Positions 1 through 7,045 of a stretch of 33,951 nucleotides of DNA are shown here, piece by piece (positions within the stretch are counted from its first letter, which is position 1; each line of letters begins with the position of its first letter). The stretch spans positions 1 to 33,951 of the forward strand of contig CAZZHQ010000020.1 in NCBI GenBank assembly GCA_964654015.1, read 5' to 3'. Position numbers and translations under genes: made by a program. This DNA is from JAUUZT01 sp964654015 (GTDB lineage: Bacteria > Chloroflexota > Dehalococcoidia > GIF9 > AB-539-J10). The notes beneath the pieces were generated by a model. It worked only from the letters and a program-made list of their open reading frames with translations, did not search any database and had not been told where the DNA came from.

Positions 1-903
1 AATACATGGAATCTGCAAGGTTATATCTGATGGTCTTAAACGATTCTGGTCAATTTCAATAGCAATATTATTTACTTTTGAAAGCTTCAAAAACCTGTTC
101 AACATTTCCTCAATAGTCATCGTCTCTACCCCGCCTATGTTATAGACCTCACCTGGAGAACACTTATTGATAAGCAGCCAATATGCTTTTACTGCATCCC
201 TGACATCCAAAAATGTCCGAATGCTTTTTAAATTTCCAGCTTTTATTACAGGTGCTTCCAGGCCAGCTTCAATAGCCGCAATCTGCCTGGCGAAGGTAGA
301 AACCACGAAGACCTCACCTCGCCTGGGTCCGGTGTGGGTGAACATACGAGTTCTTATTGTTTTGAGTTTCCAGGACAGCCAGTATTGAAAGCCAAGCATG
401 TCTTCAGCCACCTTACTAACAGCATAAGGAGAGGCAGGCCTCAGTGGATTATCTTCTGTTATGGGAACCTCTTTTTCCCTTACCTGCCCATAAACTTCAG
501 ATGTACTGCATATATGAATTATGGGGTCGTAACCAGTAGTAGACTTCAATTCCTTGACTGTTTCCAGTAAATTGCAGGTTCCTATTACGTTAGCTTGCAA
601 TGTCGCTATCGGAGACAGGAAACTGAAGTTGACATAAGACTGTGCCGCAAGATGGAAAATAACATCGGGCCTTCGTTTTGACAAAATGGTCTTCAAGGAG
701 GGCAGGTCAAGTAGATCACCAAATTCAAGGGTGATTTTATCAAGGATATGCTTGATATTATCGATTGGCGAACGCCACCGGGCAAGTCCTGAAATCTCAA
801 CTTCAGGGTAGTTCATCAGAATATAATCAGCCAGGTGACTGCCCACAAATCCGGTTATGCCTGTTATTAGAACTTTATTTATATTGCTGTTACTATCCAT
901 CAT
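1..903 (-). CDS. NAD(P)-dependent sugar-nucleotide SDR, GDP-mannose 4,6-dehydratase/reductase type (3' end cut)
   Basis: Translating the minus strand leftwards from 903 gives an open frame of 301 codons that runs off the window. An N-terminal Rossmann motif GITGFVGSH follows a short leader. The catalytic region shows STSEVYG and then YAVSK, the Ser and YxxxK of extended SDRs. A later GPRRGEVFV stretch and an FLDVRDAVKAYW segment resemble GDP-mannose 4,6-dehydratase and GDP-4-keto-6-deoxymannose reductase. Such enzymes make 6-deoxyhexose donors in the cytoplasm. The family is usually about 310-340 residues, so only a short C-terminus is missing. The ATG at 901-903 overlaps the upstream glycosyltransferase stop as ATGA, which supports this start and translational coupling. 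A second in-frame ATG follows directly. The choice between dehydratase and reductase is not settled. Confidence 0.85.
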   Translation of the reverse strand, partial: MMDSNSNINKVLITGITGFVGSHLADYILMNYPEVEISGLARWRSPIDNIKHILDKITLEFGDLLDLPSLKTILSKRRPDVIFHLAAQSYVNFSFLSPIATLQANVIGTCNLLETVKELKSTTGYDPIIHICSTSEVYGQVREKEVPITEDNPLRPASPYAVSKVAEDMLGFQYWLSWKLKTIRTRMFTHTGPRRGEVFVVSTFARQIAAIEAGLEAPVIKAGNLKSIRTFLDVRDAVKAYWLLINKCSPGEVYNIGGVETMTIEEMLNRFLKLSKVNNIAIEIDQNRLRPSDITLQIPCI

Positions 904-1793
904 ATTGCTCTCTTTATCATTATTTTTAACCTGGAAGGGACAATAGATACTAGCAGAGTTAAAATCCCTGAAGGCACAAAACGCTGTAATTTAAGAATAA
1001 CATAACTCCAATGTAAGGCTTGGATTTTTGCAGATATTTCAGTATTATCACCTTTTCTCTGTAATGCTTTAATACGCTTCAATAGTTTGATGGCGTCAAT
1101 AACGATGTTTGTCTGCACCACAGTGCTACGCAAGCTTAAAGTTGCTAGTGAACCTGAATCGACAGCCATCCTGCCTTCCAAATGAGTTTTATCTAGCTCT
1201 CCATCAATAATTCCAGTTTTGGGGTCAGCACGATGATGGATAATCAATATATTGTTAAGGAATATCTCTCTATTGACATGTTTGGCTACGCAAGTAAATT
1301 CGGTGTCCTGCGCACAACAGGTACCCATATGACCTGTGATATTGAACCAATCACGTGTTATAGCGAAGAATAATGGATAAGGATTGTCTTCCTCCCCATG
1401 AGAAGTATTTATCCAGTAAATATTGTCAGCGTAAACATTATTATATGTGGCTAGTATTATTTCATCCCAGTTATTGGTCATGAATTGAGAATCATCACCC
1501 AGGAACAACAGTATTTGCCCCTCAGACACAGTGCAGAGATTCTTTATCTTGTTATGTAGATCAGCGTAGCCCTTTCCTCTATCGCTAATAATTGGTCTAA
1601 TCTGCAATCCAGTGTCTATCGCATATTCCTTAACGAATCGAATTGTTTCAATATCATCGTCGTCTATAGCAAGTACTACTTCCAGGTTGTCAGTGTCTTT
1701 GCATGTTTCTTGAATACTATTAAAAAGTCGGCGAAGAGACTTTGTGCGCTTTCTTGTTGGTATTATTAAAGAAATCAAGTTTGTTGAACTCAC
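900..1793 (-). CDS. family 2-like glycosyltransferase
   Basis: A 297-residue protein with a GT-A fold signature. SLIIPTRKR lies near the N-terminus, the acidic DDDD at about residues 44-47 follows a beta strand typical of nucleotide-sugar binding, and LLFLGDDSQF at about residue 96 is the likely DxD-type metal site. It probably transfers a sugar from a nucleotide donor to a growing surface glycan on the cytoplasmic face of the membrane. The start is GTG, preceded by GGAGAG about 10 bases upstream. Its stop overlaps the next gene as ATGA, and the FkbM methyltransferase gene ends 25 bases upstream. The C-terminus has a hydrophobic patch (about 270-290), perhaps a membrane-association helix. Donor and acceptor cannot be read from sequence. 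Confidence 0.8.
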   Translation of the reverse strand: MSSTNLISLIIPTRKRTKSLRRLFNSIQETCKDTDNLEVVLAIDDDDIETIRFVKEYAIDTGLQIRPIISDRGKGYADLHNKIKNLCTVSEGQILLFLGDDSQFMTNNWDEIILATYNNVYADNIYWINTSHGEEDNPYPLFFAITRDWFNITGHMGTCCAQDTEFTCVAKHVNREIFLNNILIIHHRADPKTGIIDGELDKTHLEGRMAVDSGSLATLSLRSTVVQTNIVIDAIKLLKRIKALQRKGDNTEISAKIQALHWSYVILKLQRFVPSGILTLLVSIVPSRLKIMIKRAI

Positions 1794-1818
1794 TTATATC
1801 TAACTCTCCAATGGCAAT

Positions 1819-2955
1819 CTAGAAGATTAATACTTTTTCTATTGAATTTCTGATCTGTGTTAAACAAATCCTTATTAAATGACGAATCGACTGTGGCACT
1901 ATTTGTATTGGGAATATATGGTTTCTTATAGAAGGGACATTCAAAGAACCTACGATGGCTATTTTTTCCATATATTCACTATAGGATAGCTCTTTCTTTT
2001 TTGTAACCCAATACCTGGAAAATGTTTTGTTCACTGTCCTTGGGACCAGAAGATCAATAAGATGGTCTGTATCCAAAGAGCCTAGAAAACTTTTCTGTCT
2101 AGCGACTTGCAATAATTCAATGGCACAATCAGGCAGGGTGTGTAGTTCAAAGAAGCTAGCTAACTTTAAAATATTCAAATCATTCCAACCATCTTCAATA
2201 TTATTTGAATAATTGATTTCATTAACAGCATCCCTTAAATATAGAGCTTGTCCCCACAGGATTTGTCCTCGATTGGTGGCACCTGGAACCTGTCCTAACC
2301 ACCTGGGTTCAGGTAAAGCTTTCTTGCTATGCCGATAATATGATAAATCATACAATATAAAACCAAGACCTCTGAGGAATGAGTCAACATCGGAAAAAAC
2401 AGGTTGTCCTATATGAGATTGGGGAAACTCAACCTCAATACTTAACCCAATAACCGATTTCTTAAGCGTTACTATAGTCCCTTTCAGTATATCTAGTTCG
2501 GAACCTTCCGTATCTAGCTTTATAAAGTCTACGTAATCAATATGATTATTAATCGCAAGTGAATCAAAATCGACCGTATCCACCTCAATAGTATTAACAG
2601 TGTCTACGTTTAACTCATCAGGAAACCGCCGCCAGAAATTCATGTCTGATTGGTAAAAACCAGACGATGATGGATACGCTGTAACATAGAAGGTTTGCCT
2701 CCCAATTTTTTGACCCAAGGCAACTGAAAAGTAATGGTTATTAGTGTTAGGATCCTGCTGTATAAGCTTGTTAAACTCTTCCAAATCAGTCTCAAAGCCA
2801 ACTAACCTTATCTGATCATCATATATAGACCAATGAGATTCAAATCCTCCTCTCGCTCCCACATCAACAACTGAAAAAGGCTTAGAGTCAAAGGTTTTTA
2901 AATTAATAAGATATTTTGTAAATCTACAATCTCTATTTATGTTTGTTAAGGCCAC
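1819..2955 (-). CDS. FkbM family methyltransferase
   Basis: A 378-residue protein. VVDVGARGGFES at about residues 29-40 is the SAM-binding motif I of the FkbM family, GFETD follows as the acidic ribose-binding strand, and DFIKLDTEGSELDILKG at about 140-160 is the FkbM family hallmark. Members O-methylate sugars or small molecules; next to a glycosyltransferase and exporter genes, methylation of a glycan (perhaps as a chain cap) is a reasonable inference. The start is GTG with a good GAGGAG upstream; it begins 23 bases after the ABC ATPase gene ends. Residues from about 240 to 378 lie outside the methyltransferase core and form a mostly helical extension that I do not recognise. Confidence 0.85.
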   Translation of the reverse strand: MALTNINRDCRFTKYLINLKTFDSKPFSVVDVGARGGFESHWSIYDDQIRLVGFETDLEEFNKLIQQDPNTNNHYFSVALGQKIGRQTFYVTAYPSSSGFYQSDMNFWRRFPDELNVDTVNTIEVDTVDFDSLAINNHIDYVDFIKLDTEGSELDILKGTIVTLKKSVIGLSIEVEFPQSHIGQPVFSDVDSFLRGLGFILYDLSYYRHSKKALPEPRWLGQVPGATNRGQILWGQALYLRDAVNEINYSNNIEDGWNDLNILKLASFFELHTLPDCAIELLQVARQKSFLGSLDTDHLIDLLVPRTVNKTFSRYWVTKKKELSYSEYMEKIAIVGSLNVPSIRNHIFPIQIVPQSIRHLIRICLTQIRNSIEKVLIF

Positions 2956-2978
2956 AATTAACTCCTCTTATTTGGGGT

Positions 2979-4301
2979 TTATTTATGGATAGATTCATTA
3001 GCCAAGTCTATTGACGTCGTCTTCCATGCAAGCTGAGGACGAACTGCACCAATCCATTTGCCAGTGAATTCCTTTCGTATTGCTCCTGTATCTTGAATAG
3101 TGAACAGTGGGATATCTCTAACCCCAATGTAATCATCCAATTGTAGTTTATTAACGACAAATGCAGATATACTATGTGGGCCATCATTCAAGAGGTTTCC
3201 AGGGATAGTGCAAGATGTGCGAAACAAGCCAGTAGGATAAGACCGAGAATACCATGGATCTGGGTTGAGAGAAACGGCAGGAAGGTTAGCTGAAGTAAGC
3301 ACACTTATTCCCATTGAATTATTAACATGAATAGAGACAAGTCGCTGACTATTAGGTTCCAGATTCCAGTAATCAACTTCAATATGAAACTCCTTTGATA
3401 TGTCTACCATCCCTGTAACTTCGCCTTCAGAAACAATACGTATCGCTTTGAGTCGCATTCGATTATCTCCGGGGGCTACATCTGGAGAAGCCCAGCATAG
3501 TTCTCCTGTCTGCTCCCCTCCTACCGACAAGTATTCACTTATCACTTCTGTAACATTACCGTCTACAGAAATTCGTCCCGCGTCTAATAGAATCCCTCTG
3601 CTACACAGATTTTGAATGCTAAACATATTATGGCTTACAAACAACACAGTCCGCCCTCCCTTCGCGATATCTCCCATCTTTCCCATGCACTTCTTCTGAA
3701 ATTCAGCGTCACCTACTGCCAGCACCTCATCCACCAGCAGAATTTCAGGGTCCATGTGGGCGGCTACGGCAAAGGCAAGCCGCACAGTCATACCAGAGGA
3801 GTAGCGCTTCAATGGGGTATCGATGAACTCCTCCACTTTCTTCCCCGCAAAATCTACAATCTCATCGAATTTACGCTCAATTTCCTTTTTCTTCATCCCC
3901 AGTACGGCACCATTCAGGAAAATATTTTCCCTTCCTGTAAGTTCAGCATGAAAACCAGTGCCTACTTCCAGCAGTGAGCCAACCCTGCCGCGTATTTCGG
4001 CATGCCCTTCGGTAGGCTCGGTGATTCGGGTCAAAATCCTTAGGAGCGTGGTTTTACCAGCTCCATTGCGGCCAATGATTCCAACTGCTTCTCCCTGCTT
4101 AACCTCGAAGGAGACGTCTTTAAGTGCCCAGATGGTACCAGTTGATGGCTCATGGTTCGTAGCTGATGCCTGATGGTTACGACGACGAAATGGGGCAGAG
4201 AGGGTGTTTGTTAAGCTCTCCCGGAGAGTGTGGTAGCCAACAAGATGCCCCAAACGGTACATCTTGCCCAGATTTTCCACTTTAATTACTGTGTCATTCA
4301 T
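2979..4301 (-). CDS. polysaccharide ABC exporter ATP-binding protein (Wzt/TagH type)
   Basis: The nucleotide-binding subunit of an O-antigen or teichoic-type ABC-2 exporter. With the start at 4301 (MNDTVIKVEN) it has 440 residues. Walker A GRNGAGKT lies at 77-84, signature YSSGM at 167-171, Walker B ILLVDE at 187-192 and the switch histidine in FVSHN at 224. Residues from about 250 to 440 resemble the beta-rich C-terminal domain of Wzt, which in some systems binds the modified glycan end. The frame stays open 222 bases further upstream, but that extension overlaps the toxin gene and repeats and has no ABC similarity, so the inner ATG is preferred. Its ribosome site is poor. A linker at about residues 44-55 is encoded by a copy of a short repeat that also lies just upstream of the gene. 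The permease partner is encoded at 5142-5978, beyond the toxin-antitoxin pair. Confidence 0.9.
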   Translation of the reverse strand: MNDTVIKVENLGKMYRLGHLVGYHTLRESLTNTLSAPFRRRNHQASATNHEPSTGTIWALKDVSFEVKQGEAVGIIGRNGAGKTTLLRILTRITEPTEGHAEIRGRVGSLLEVGTGFHAELTGRENIFLNGAVLGMKKKEIERKFDEIVDFAGKKVEEFIDTPLKRYSSGMTVRLAFAVAAHMDPEILLVDEVLAVGDAEFQKKCMGKMGDIAKGGRTVLFVSHNMFSIQNLCSRGILLDAGRISVDGNVTEVISEYLSVGGEQTGELCWASPDVAPGDNRMRLKAIRIVSEGEVTGMVDISKEFHIEVDYWNLEPNSQRLVSIHVNNSMGISVLTSANLPAVSLNPDPWYSRSYPTGLFRTSCTIPGNLLNDGPHSISAFVVNKLQLDDYIGVRDIPLFTIQDTGAIRKEFTGKWIGAVRPQLAWKTTSIDLANESIHK

Positions 4302-4390
4302 GGTTGATAGCTCATGGCTCGTAGTTAGTAGATAGATAAAAGACCGAAGACTGACGAAGTACAGCCTGCTTTGTAGTTCATAGTTCACAG
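4141..4390. repeat. degenerate short repeats in and upstream of the ABC ATPase gene
   Basis: The 22 bases at 4141-4162 and at 4303-4324 are direct repeats matching at 20 of 22 positions (core GCTCATGG flanked by GTTGAT and CGTAG). The first lies inside the ATPase coding sequence, in a linker between N-terminal strands. The second is immediately upstream of the ATPase start. A related tandem of TAGTTCA occurs at 4374-4390, covering the 3' end of the toxin gene. A TCTTCGGTCT-like stretch between them (minus strand, about 4341-4350) recurs at 6982-6991. The pattern looks like spread of a small low-complexity repeat family; its function is unknown. Confidence 0.6.
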
Positions 4391-4779
4391 TTTCCAGGTG
4401 TTTTTCGACCTTTCTCCGTCCGGTCAAAGTCACTATCGAAGCTAATAATGGTAAGGTTGTATTTCTCTGCGGCCACGTATTGATATGCATCGTCGAAGTC
4501 GAGGCTGAAACTCTGAGCTGCATTGATAACAGTTACCATGTCACTATCTGATAGTGAAATAATTGTCTCCCCAGCGTTGGAAATCATGTCTATTACGAAT
4601 TGTCGGAAAACATTGTGCTGCTTGCGCCGAAAAAGAAGAAGCCCTATAGAGTGCAGTGAATAGTCTGATATAAATAACTCGTGTTCTTGAGTCTTTGATA
4701 AAATATTTTTAGCCTCTTCAGCTTTCTCTTGCTTCAATATCAGTTCAAAAAAGATGTTAGTGTCTATTAGAAGCCTCAT
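4378..4779 (-). CDS. PIN-domain toxin, VapC-like
   Basis: A 133-residue PIN-domain protein. The N-terminus reads MRLLIDTNIF, with the first catalytic aspartate at D6. A central acidic cluster LDFDDAYQ (about 93-100) and a late SFDSDFDR (113-120) supply further metal-binding acids. Known VapC proteins are Mg-dependent RNases that cleave tRNA or rRNA and are neutralised by the partner antitoxin. It starts 3 bases after the antitoxin stop, the usual antitoxin-first order. The last residues (GNCEL) are encoded by repeat-like sequence, so the native C-terminus may have been altered. The pair sits between the two exporter subunit genes. Confidence 0.85.
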   Translation of the reverse strand: MRLLIDTNIFFELILKQEKAEEAKNILSKTQEHELFISDYSLHSIGLLLFRRKQHNVFRQFVIDMISNAGETIISLSDSDMVTVINAAQSFSLDFDDAYQYVAAEKYNLTIISFDSDFDRTEKGRKTPGNCEL

Positions 4780-4782
4780 ATT

Positions 4783-4989
4783 TTAGCCGATTCTCCATTG
4801 TGTTATCTTGTGCTGAAGTTCTACCGAGGTGTATTGACCCCTCAACTCCTTAAGTGCCCCTGCCCACTCAAACGTAGGTTTACCTCTAGGTTTCTTTTTA
4901 CGCTTCTCAATCAAAAACTCAACGAAATTTTTTATCTCTTGCTGAAGGTCAGGCGGCAACTGATCTATTAACTCTTTAAGTGTTGGCAT
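4783..4989 (-). CDS. antitoxin, DUF2281/VapB-like
   Basis: A 68-residue charged protein. Its start MPTLKELIDQLPPDLQQEI and the following FVEFLIEKRKKKP match the DUF2281 type of small antitoxins found with PIN toxins. The C-terminal half (FEWAGALKELRGQYTSVEL) would be the toxin-binding segment, as is usual for VapB-like proteins. The ATG has a strong AAAGGAGG about 7 bases upstream. A perfect inverted repeat at 5106-5120 could be its autoregulatory operator. The toxin gene follows after 3 bases. Confidence 0.75.
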   Translation of the reverse strand: MPTLKELIDQLPPDLQQEIKNFVEFLIEKRKKKPRGKPTFEWAGALKELRGQYTSVELQHKITQWRIG

Positions 4990-4993
4990 TCCT

Positions 4994-5101
4994 TTAACCT
5001 CCTTTTTTAATTTCCTCCTTCATTTGACTTGTAGTCTTAGAAGTTTCTATGCGTTCAACCTCCCTTTGGGATTGCTTCTTTTTCAATTCTACTATTATCA
5101 C
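4994..5101 (-). CDS. possible 35-codon leader ORF upstream of the antitoxin
   Basis: A short open frame begins GTG at 5101 (alternatives TTG at 5086, ATG at 5023) and ends TAA at 4994, four bases before the antitoxin ATG. The product would be very charged and Lys/Glu-rich, ending MKEEIKKGG. Its last GGA-GGT codons form the antitoxin ribosome-binding site, so its translation could be coupled to the antitoxin. There is no clear ribosome site for the GTG and I recognise no family. It may be chance coding in a purine-rich leader. Confidence 0.25.
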   Translation of the reverse strand: MIIVELKKKQSQREVERIETSKTTSQMKEEIKKGG

Positions 5102-5105
5102 TTTT

Positions 5106-5120
5106 TACTATCAAATAGTA
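5106..5120. promoter_or_regulatory. inverted repeat, candidate toxin-antitoxin operator
   Basis: TACTAT-CAA-ATAGTA is a perfect 6-3-6 palindrome 117 bases upstream of the antitoxin start, just past the exporter permease stop. Toxin-antitoxin complexes commonly repress their own promoter through such palindromes. The half site TACTAT also resembles a -10 element. The assignment is inferred from position only. Confidence 0.35.
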
Positions 5121-5141
5121 TCTATCAGTTATGTGTTAATT

Positions 5142-5978
5142 TCATATCACGTCGGCGAAGGTTTTTTCCTGGCGCCGGAAATAAAATGCTCCTGAAACAA
5201 GAACCAGAATTACAATGATGACTGAAACACCTATCAATTGACCTGGCGGGTTAGTACCGAGCAGTGCCCAGCGGAAACCTTCGATAACGCCAGCCATTGG
5301 GTTTAGTCCGTAGATTAACTGGTATTTTTCGGGCAACAGGCTGGATGAATAAACCACAGGTGAGGCAAAAAGCCATATCTGAATTAGAAAGGGAACTGTA
5401 TAGCGAACGTCACGGTATTTGGCATTTATCGCCGAAAGCCACAGGCTTACTCCAAGTGCGGTCAGTAGAGCCAGGAGAATAAATCCCGGTAATAGGATAA
5501 TGTTCACCGTGGGGACATAACCATAGTAAAACATCATGCCAATCAGTATGGCAAAAGCGATGGCGAAGTCGACCACCGGAGAGAGAATGCCGGCAAGGGG
5601 CATTATCAGCCTTGGAAAATATACTTTTTTGACAAGATTGGTCTCATTAACAATGCTGCTGCTGGACCTTGTTACCCCAGCGGCAAACATGGTCCATGGT
5701 AGTAGCGCGGTGTAATTGAACAGTGGATAAGGGATTCCCTCGGAGGGAATCTTAGCCAGGTTACCAAAGAAAAGGGTAAATACTATCATCATGCAGAAAG
5801 GCTGAATAATAGCCCATGTAAAACCCAGTAAGGTTTGTTTGTAGCGTACTTTAATATCACGCCAGGTGAGGAAATATAGCAGTTCACGGTATCTCCACAG
5901 GTCACGCAGGTTTACCGGTATCCAACCTCGTGAAGGTTCAATGATTGTGGTGACCGTGGTGTCAGTTGTTTTCATCAT
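5142..5978 (-). CDS. ABC-2 type polysaccharide export permease (Wzm/TagG type)
   Basis: A 278-residue integral membrane protein. After a short cytoplasmic N-terminus comes the family-typical WRYRELLYFLTWRDIKVRYKQ amphipathic interface region, then about six hydrophobic segments (roughly residues 50-75, 90-110, 128-150, 158-182, 192-212, 248-266), and a C-terminal FYFRRQEKTFADVI motif. It would form the channel for lipid-linked glycan, energised by the ATPase encoded at 2979-4301. MM at the start leaves ATG 5978 or 5975 possible. In most such loci the permease and ATPase genes are adjacent; here 840 bases holding a toxin-antitoxin pair and repeats lie between them. Confidence 0.92.
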   Translation of the reverse strand: MMKTTDTTVTTIIEPSRGWIPVNLRDLWRYRELLYFLTWRDIKVRYKQTLLGFTWAIIQPFCMMIVFTLFFGNLAKIPSEGIPYPLFNYTALLPWTMFAAGVTRSSSSIVNETNLVKKVYFPRLIMPLAGILSPVVDFAIAFAILIGMMFYYGYVPTVNIILLPGFILLALLTALGVSLWLSAINAKYRDVRYTVPFLIQIWLFASPVVYSSSLLPEKYQLIYGLNPMAGVIEGFRWALLGTNPPGQLIGVSVIIVILVLVSGAFYFRRQEKTFADVI

Positions 5979-6015
5979 ATTACTTTATTACTTATACTAA
6001 TCTGGCAAAATTAAA

Positions 6016-6030
6016 GTTATATCGTATAAC
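6016..6030. promoter_or_regulatory. palindrome in divergent intergenic region
   Basis: GTTATA-TCG-TATAAC is a perfect 6-3-6 inverted repeat between the divergent exporter permease gene and the cupin gene. It could be an operator, or overlapping -10 elements facing both ways (TATAAC on each strand). No regulator is encoded nearby. Confidence 0.3.
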
Positions 6031-6100
6031 ATTAACAGGTATTATCAATCAAGTAAATACAACAAATGAGTAGTTGCATATGTGCTTATCTACGTCTAGC

Positions 6101-6109
6101 TGTTATAAT
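6101..6109 (+). promoter_or_regulatory. extended -10 promoter of the cupin operon
   Basis: TGTTATAAT fits the extended -10 pattern TGnTATAAT, 26 bases before the cupin ATG, leaving a short 5' leader with its GGAG ribosome site. No good -35 hexamer is seen, which is common with extended -10 promoters. Confidence 0.5.
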
Positions 6110-6135
6110 TACCAATCTATATTGGAGTAATCTGT

Positions 6136-6486
6136 ATGGTTGACATAATAAGCAAGGAAAATTGTGTAAAAAGGGTAGAGAAGCCCTGGGGATACGAGAT
6201 TATCATCGCTGATAATGAACTTTACACAGGGAAAATGCTATGCATTAATGAAGGGTGCAGGACCAGTCTGCAATACCACAAGGAAAAAGATGAGACTTTT
6301 TATATTAGTAGCGGAAAAGTCGAAGTAGAGATTGGTGATACCAAAGTTACACCTTTGTGTAACGAGACAATAAGAATCAGACCAAATGTAGTACACCGTA
6401 TTACGGCTATTGAATCCAGTGTTATATTTGAAGTGTCCACGCCACATAAAGGTACAGTGCGATTGGAAGACGATTATGGCAGATAA
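6136..6486 (+). CDS. cupin protein of the type II phosphomannose isomerase family
   Basis: A 116-residue single-domain cupin. KPWGYE at 17-22 is the conserved entry motif of type II mannose-6-phosphate isomerases and ManC C-terminal domains. The first cupin motif spans LQYHKEKDETFYI (about 46-58), with H and E metal ligands, and the second is PNVVHRI (about 84-90). It probably isomerises or binds a phosphorylated sugar. The ATG is preceded by TTGGAG. Its 3' end overlaps the next gene by 11 bases, which implies translational coupling with a nucleotidyltransferase. The pair may make an activated sugar for the adjacent surface-glycan locus, though the exact sugar is unknown. Confidence 0.8.
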   Translation: MVDIISKENCVKRVEKPWGYEIIIADNELYTGKMLCINEGCRTSLQYHKEKDETFYISSGKVEVEIGDTKVTPLCNETIRIRPNVVHRITAIESSVIFEVSTPHKGTVRLEDDYGR

Positions 6487-6892
6487 GATAGTAGCGGTTA
6501 GCGGTGGATTCGACCCTGTCCATATCGGACATGTCAGGATGTTCAGAGATGCGGCAAGGATTGGAAAGTTGACGGTTATTCTGAACACAGATGATTTTCT
6601 GCTCCGAAAAAAAGGATATGTATTTATGCCGCTTGACGAAAGAAAGGAAATTATTGAGTCTATCAAGTATGTTGACAGGGTAGTGGTGTCGGTCGACGAT
6701 GATGACTCCGTATGCAAAACACTGGCAATGCTAAAACCGGACGTGTTTGCGAATGGTGGTGATAGGGCAAGCAGGTTGGATATACGTGAGACTGAAATAT
6801 GTGGGCAGTTAGGAATAGAAATGGTATTCGGCATTGGTGGTGACAAGGTTCAGTCCAGTTCAGAGTTAGCCAGGAAAGATAAGAATAAATAA
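6476..6892 (+). CDS. cytidylyltransferase-like nucleotidyltransferase (RfaE2/TagD type)
   Basis: From the ATG at 6476 the protein is 138 residues: MADKIVAVSGGFDPVHIGH and so on. HIGH at about 16-19 is the nucleotidyltransferase HxGH motif, and a later NGGDR segment is typical of the RfaE C-terminal and glycerol-3-phosphate cytidylyltransferase families. Such enzymes join a sugar- or polyol-phosphate to CMP or AMP. The frame is open 66 bases further upstream, but that part is encoded by the end of the cupin gene and lacks similarity, so the inner ATG (11-base overlap) is chosen. With the cupin it forms a two-gene unit. The substrate is unknown: heptose-1-P, glycerol-P and similar are all possible. 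Confidence 0.85.
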   Translation: MADKIVAVSGGFDPVHIGHVRMFRDAARIGKLTVILNTDDFLLRKKGYVFMPLDERKEIIESIKYVDRVVVSVDDDDSVCKTLAMLKPDVFANGGDRASRLDIRETEICGQLGIEMVFGIGGDKVQSSSELARKDKNK

Positions 6893-6934
6893 AAGAGCAG
6901 GTAATATATAATTTCTGAACATATTCTTCGCATC

Positions 6935-6988
6935 AGCTTCTTCGGTCGCTTTGCATCGCAATGACAAACATCTTGAGCTTCTTCGGTC
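6935..6988. repeat. REP-like intergenic repeat with partial second copy
   Basis: AGCTTCTTCGGTC occurs at 6935-6947 and again at 6976-6988. The first copy continues into GCTTTGCATCGCAATGACA, which resembles the widespread intergenic family read on the other strand as TGTCATTGCGA followed by GAAG-rich sequence. It lies between the convergent nucleotidyltransferase and glmS genes, a usual place for REP-like elements. It may help terminate transcription from both sides. No transposase is nearby. Confidence 0.5.
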
Positions 6989-7045
6989 TATCTAGCTCTC
7001 AGAATTGCGCATTAAGGTTGAATAGTTGCTAGTATAGATTAAATG

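Noticed and set aside
4302..4523. N-terminal extension of the ABC ATPase frame
   Set aside because: The 74 extra residues overlap the toxin gene and repeats, have no ABC similarity, and the family normally starts near the inner ATG at 4301.
6410..6475. Longer start for the nucleotidyltransferase
   Set aside because: The added residues are encoded by cupin sequence, and the family start MADKIVAVSGGFDP fits the inner ATG.
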